Source of the DNA: Pseudomonadota bacterium
GTDB taxonomy: Bacteria; Pseudomonadota; Alphaproteobacteria; Micropepsales; Micropepsaceae
NCBI GenBank assembly: GCA_021817355.1
Contig: JAKAVI010000463.1
Span: forward strand, 1-6,465
Reading direction: 5' to 3'
DNA: 6,465 bases
Shown here: positions 4,799 through 6,465 of the stretch, piece after piece
Position numbering within the stretch: the stretch's first letter is position 1
Layout of the letters: each line of letters begins with the position of its first letter
Position numbers and translations under genes: made by a program
Notes under the pieces: generated by a model
Databases searched by the model: none
What the model was told of the DNA's origin: nothing
Seen by the model: the letters and a program-made list of their open reading frames with translations, nothing else

Positions 4799-6465
4799 AT
4801 GCGGCGCTCCAGTCTTCTTTTGGCGGCGTTTGGCGCCTGCGTGGCAATCACCGGCGCCATCGCCAAGACCACATCGCGCATAGAGGAGGTCGTAGTCACG
4901 GCCACCCGCGTCCCCGAGGCCAATGACCGCATTCCGGCCTCAACCTCGGTGGTGTCGGGCAAGGATCTGCGGGTGCGCGATGCCTGGGACCTGCAGACCG
5001 CGCTCAGCCTGGTGTCCGGCGTGGAAGCGTCCGCCGGCGGCGATGCCGGCCCCTCAAGTTCGGTGCCGTCCTTCTGGGGACTGCATGAATTTGACGCCTT
5101 CCTTCTTGTGGAAGACGGGGTGCCCTGGGGCGGCGCCTTCAATCCTGCGATCTCGACGATTGATCTCAACGACGTCGAGCGCATCGAGGTCTTGAAAGGC
5201 TCTGCCCCGGTGATGTACGGCGCCACCTCGTTCGTCGGCGTCGTCCAGGTGCTGCATTATCCAGCCGGCCAGGCCGCAAACCGAATGGACATCGCCATCG
5301 GCAGCTATGGCTCGGCGCGCGGCGATCTGTCGCTGGTATTACCAGGAACCACGGACTTTCATGAATCTCTGGCCCTCGATGGGCAGAGCCTCGGCTTTGC
5401 CGACAAGCGCGAAAGCGTCGCCGACGGACACCTGCTCTATCGCGCCAGTGATGACATCGGTCGCGGCAAATTGCGCTTGGATGCCAATCTTTCGTTTGTG
5501 CATGACACCCCACCAAGCCCCATTCTGCGCATCGGAAGCGGGCTTACACCCCTCATTGCGACCAATGCCAATTTCAATCCGGCAAACGCGGAAATCGCCG
5601 AGAACAAATATGATGGCGACATCGGCTGGACGAAGCCTGTGGCCCTCGGAAGCTGGAGCACGCTGGTTTCTTATTCGCACTCGGACCTGCGTTATATTGC
5701 AGGCTTCCTGCATCCGGATCTAAGCGGCACTGTCGATACCCAGAATCAGCCGCGCTCCATCGACGATGTCTATTTCGACACCCATATCACCAATCAATCG
5801 TTTAAACGCCTCACGCTGATTACCGGCATGGATGCGCTTTACGGGCACGGCAGCCAGGACACCTATAACGACAACAGCGCCTATACCGTGCCACTTGATG
5901 GCTCGGTCCTGCCGCCGCCAACCTCCCAGCTGCCAGCAAATGAAATCGGCAGCGTCAATGACACACGCTGGTTTCTCGGCCAGTATGTCCAGGCAGACTG
6001 GAAGCCCGACCACCATTGGGATGTGCTGGCTGGCGCACGACTGAACGAAACCTTCGAGAACAAATATTCCACCGACCGCCTGCTGAGCCCGCCATCCTCA
6101 TTTACGGGTGTCCGCGCCAATCGCCAGGACGTGCGGCCGTCGGTCATGATTGGCACGAGCTACCGCCTCTGGCGCAATGGACGTGATGAAGCCGTGCTCT
6201 ATGGGGACTATCGCAATGCCTTCAAGCCGGCGGCACAGGATTTCGGACCGGATTTCCAGCCAGCCATACTGTTGCCGGAAACCGCGCAGAGCTATGAGCT
6301 CGGCATCAAAGGCGCCCTTGCGGGATCGACGCTCAGTTACGATGTGGAGGGATTTCTGGAAAACTTCCAGAACCTTGTTGTTCCCTTGCCCTCCGGTCTT
6401 TTGACCAATGCGGCCCATGAGCAGCTCAAGGGTATTGATGCGCAGGCGCACTACCAGCTGATGGC
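4799..6465 (+). CDS. TonB-dependent outer-membrane receptor (3' end outside window)
   Basis: An outer-membrane beta-barrel that imports a scarce ligand using TonB-ExbBD energy. About 555 residues are visible with no stop before the right edge. Residues 1-22 form a Sec signal peptide (MRRSSLLLAAFGACVAITGA, then IA, with likely cleavage AIA|K). EEVVVTATR (29-37) is a TonB box. The plug spans about 40-156 and includes LVEDGVPWGG, DVERIEVLKG (125-134) and MYGATSFVGVVQVLHY (139-154). Barrel strands with alternating aromatic residues follow, such as RWFLGQYVQADWKP and ETAQSYELGIKGAL. The plug departs from common siderophore receptors: PSFWGLHEFD replaces the usual RIRGF segment, and VVQVLHY replaces GGVINIITK. 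Two adjacent ATGs exist (4796 and 4799); GGGGA at 4788-4792 is three bases from the first and six from the second, so I chose the second. No transport partner is visible and the ligand is unknown. Confidence 0.93.
   Translation, partial: MRRSSLLLAAFGACVAITGAIAKTTSRIEEVVVTATRVPEANDRIPASTSVVSGKDLRVRDAWDLQTALSLVSGVEASAGGDAGPSSSVPSFWGLHEFDAFLLVEDGVPWGGAFNPAISTIDLNDVERIEVLKGSAPVMYGATSFVGVVQVLHYPAGQAANRMDIAIGSYGSARGDLSLVLPGTTDFHESLALDGQSLGFADKRESVADGHLLYRASDDIGRGKLRLDANLSFVHDTPPSPILRIGSGLTPLIATNANFNPANAEIAENKYDGDIGWTKPVALGSWSTLVSYSHSDLRYIAGFLHPDLSGTVDTQNQPRSIDDVYFDTHITNQSFKRLTLITGMDALYGHGSQDTYNDNSAYTVPLDGSVLPPPTSQLPANEIGSVNDTRWFLGQYVQADWKPDHHWDVLAGARLNETFENKYSTDRLLSPPSSFTGVRANRQDVRPSVMIGTSYRLWRNGRDEAVLYGDYRNAFKPAAQDFGPDFQPAILLPETAQSYELGIKGALAGSTLSYDVEGFLENFQNLVVPLPSGLLTNAAHEQLKGIDAQAHYQLM

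Noticed and set aside
4512..4799. TTG-initiated 95-residue frame ending on the receptor start codon
   Set aside because: It has no ribosome binding site, irregular codon use and no recognisable domain, and it would overlap the probable receptor promoter; the ATGA overlap looks accidental.
4836..4841. Lipobox around the Cys in the receptor signal peptide
   Set aside because: The residues before the Cys (AFGA) do not fit a canonical lipobox, and an AIA|K signal-peptidase I site followed by a TonB box fits an outer-membrane receptor better.

Overview
The window looks like a moderately GC-rich proteobacterial chromosome, most likely alphaproteobacterial. This rests on the CbbT-like transketolase tail, the codon choice, a possible sigma-54-type promoter and an outer-membrane TonB-dependent receptor, which implies a Gram-negative envelope. 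The order cannot be fixed from sequence reading alone. The five genes I am confident in are ordinary family members plus one Ala/Ser/Thr-rich orphan. I do not see a defence island, CRISPR array, insertion sequence, tRNA or rRNA.

Layout, left to right. (1) Bases 2-742 (+) are the last third of a transketolase gene, open at the left edge. (2) Bases 743-1566 hold no intact gene. The first ~300 bases look like a decayed pyruvate kinase C-terminal domain whose original start may overlap the transketolase stop. Further on there is a short minus-strand stretch that would encode a membrane-spanning peptide. (3) Bases 1567-2463 (-) are a PAPS-dependent-type sulfotransferase. (4) Bases 2606-3199 (-) are a low-complexity Ala/Ser/Thr-rich protein with a His cluster and one degenerate EF-hand-like loop. 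A -24/-12 (sigma-54-like) promoter match lies just upstream of it. (5) Bases 3200-3748 are a divergent intergenic region with a strong GC hairpin. (6) Bases 3749-4378 (+) are a RimJ/RimL/SpeG-like GNAT acetyltransferase with an uncertain start. (7) Bases 4379-4798 carry no convincing gene but contain a possible sigma-70 promoter. (8) From 4799 to the right edge (+) runs the N-terminal two-thirds or more of a TonB-dependent receptor: signal peptide, TonB box, plug, and part of the barrel.

How the genes relate. The transketolase and the pyruvate kinase relic suggest a former central-carbon operon that lost its second gene. The orphan protein and the sulfotransferase share strand and order and could be cotranscribed from the sigma-54-like promoter, but the 142-base gap between them means this is only a possibility. 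The acetyltransferase and the receptor each appear to be separate units. The clearest points for follow-up are the pyruvate kinase relic, the sigma-54-like promoter in front of the orphan protein, and the unusual plug of the receptor.
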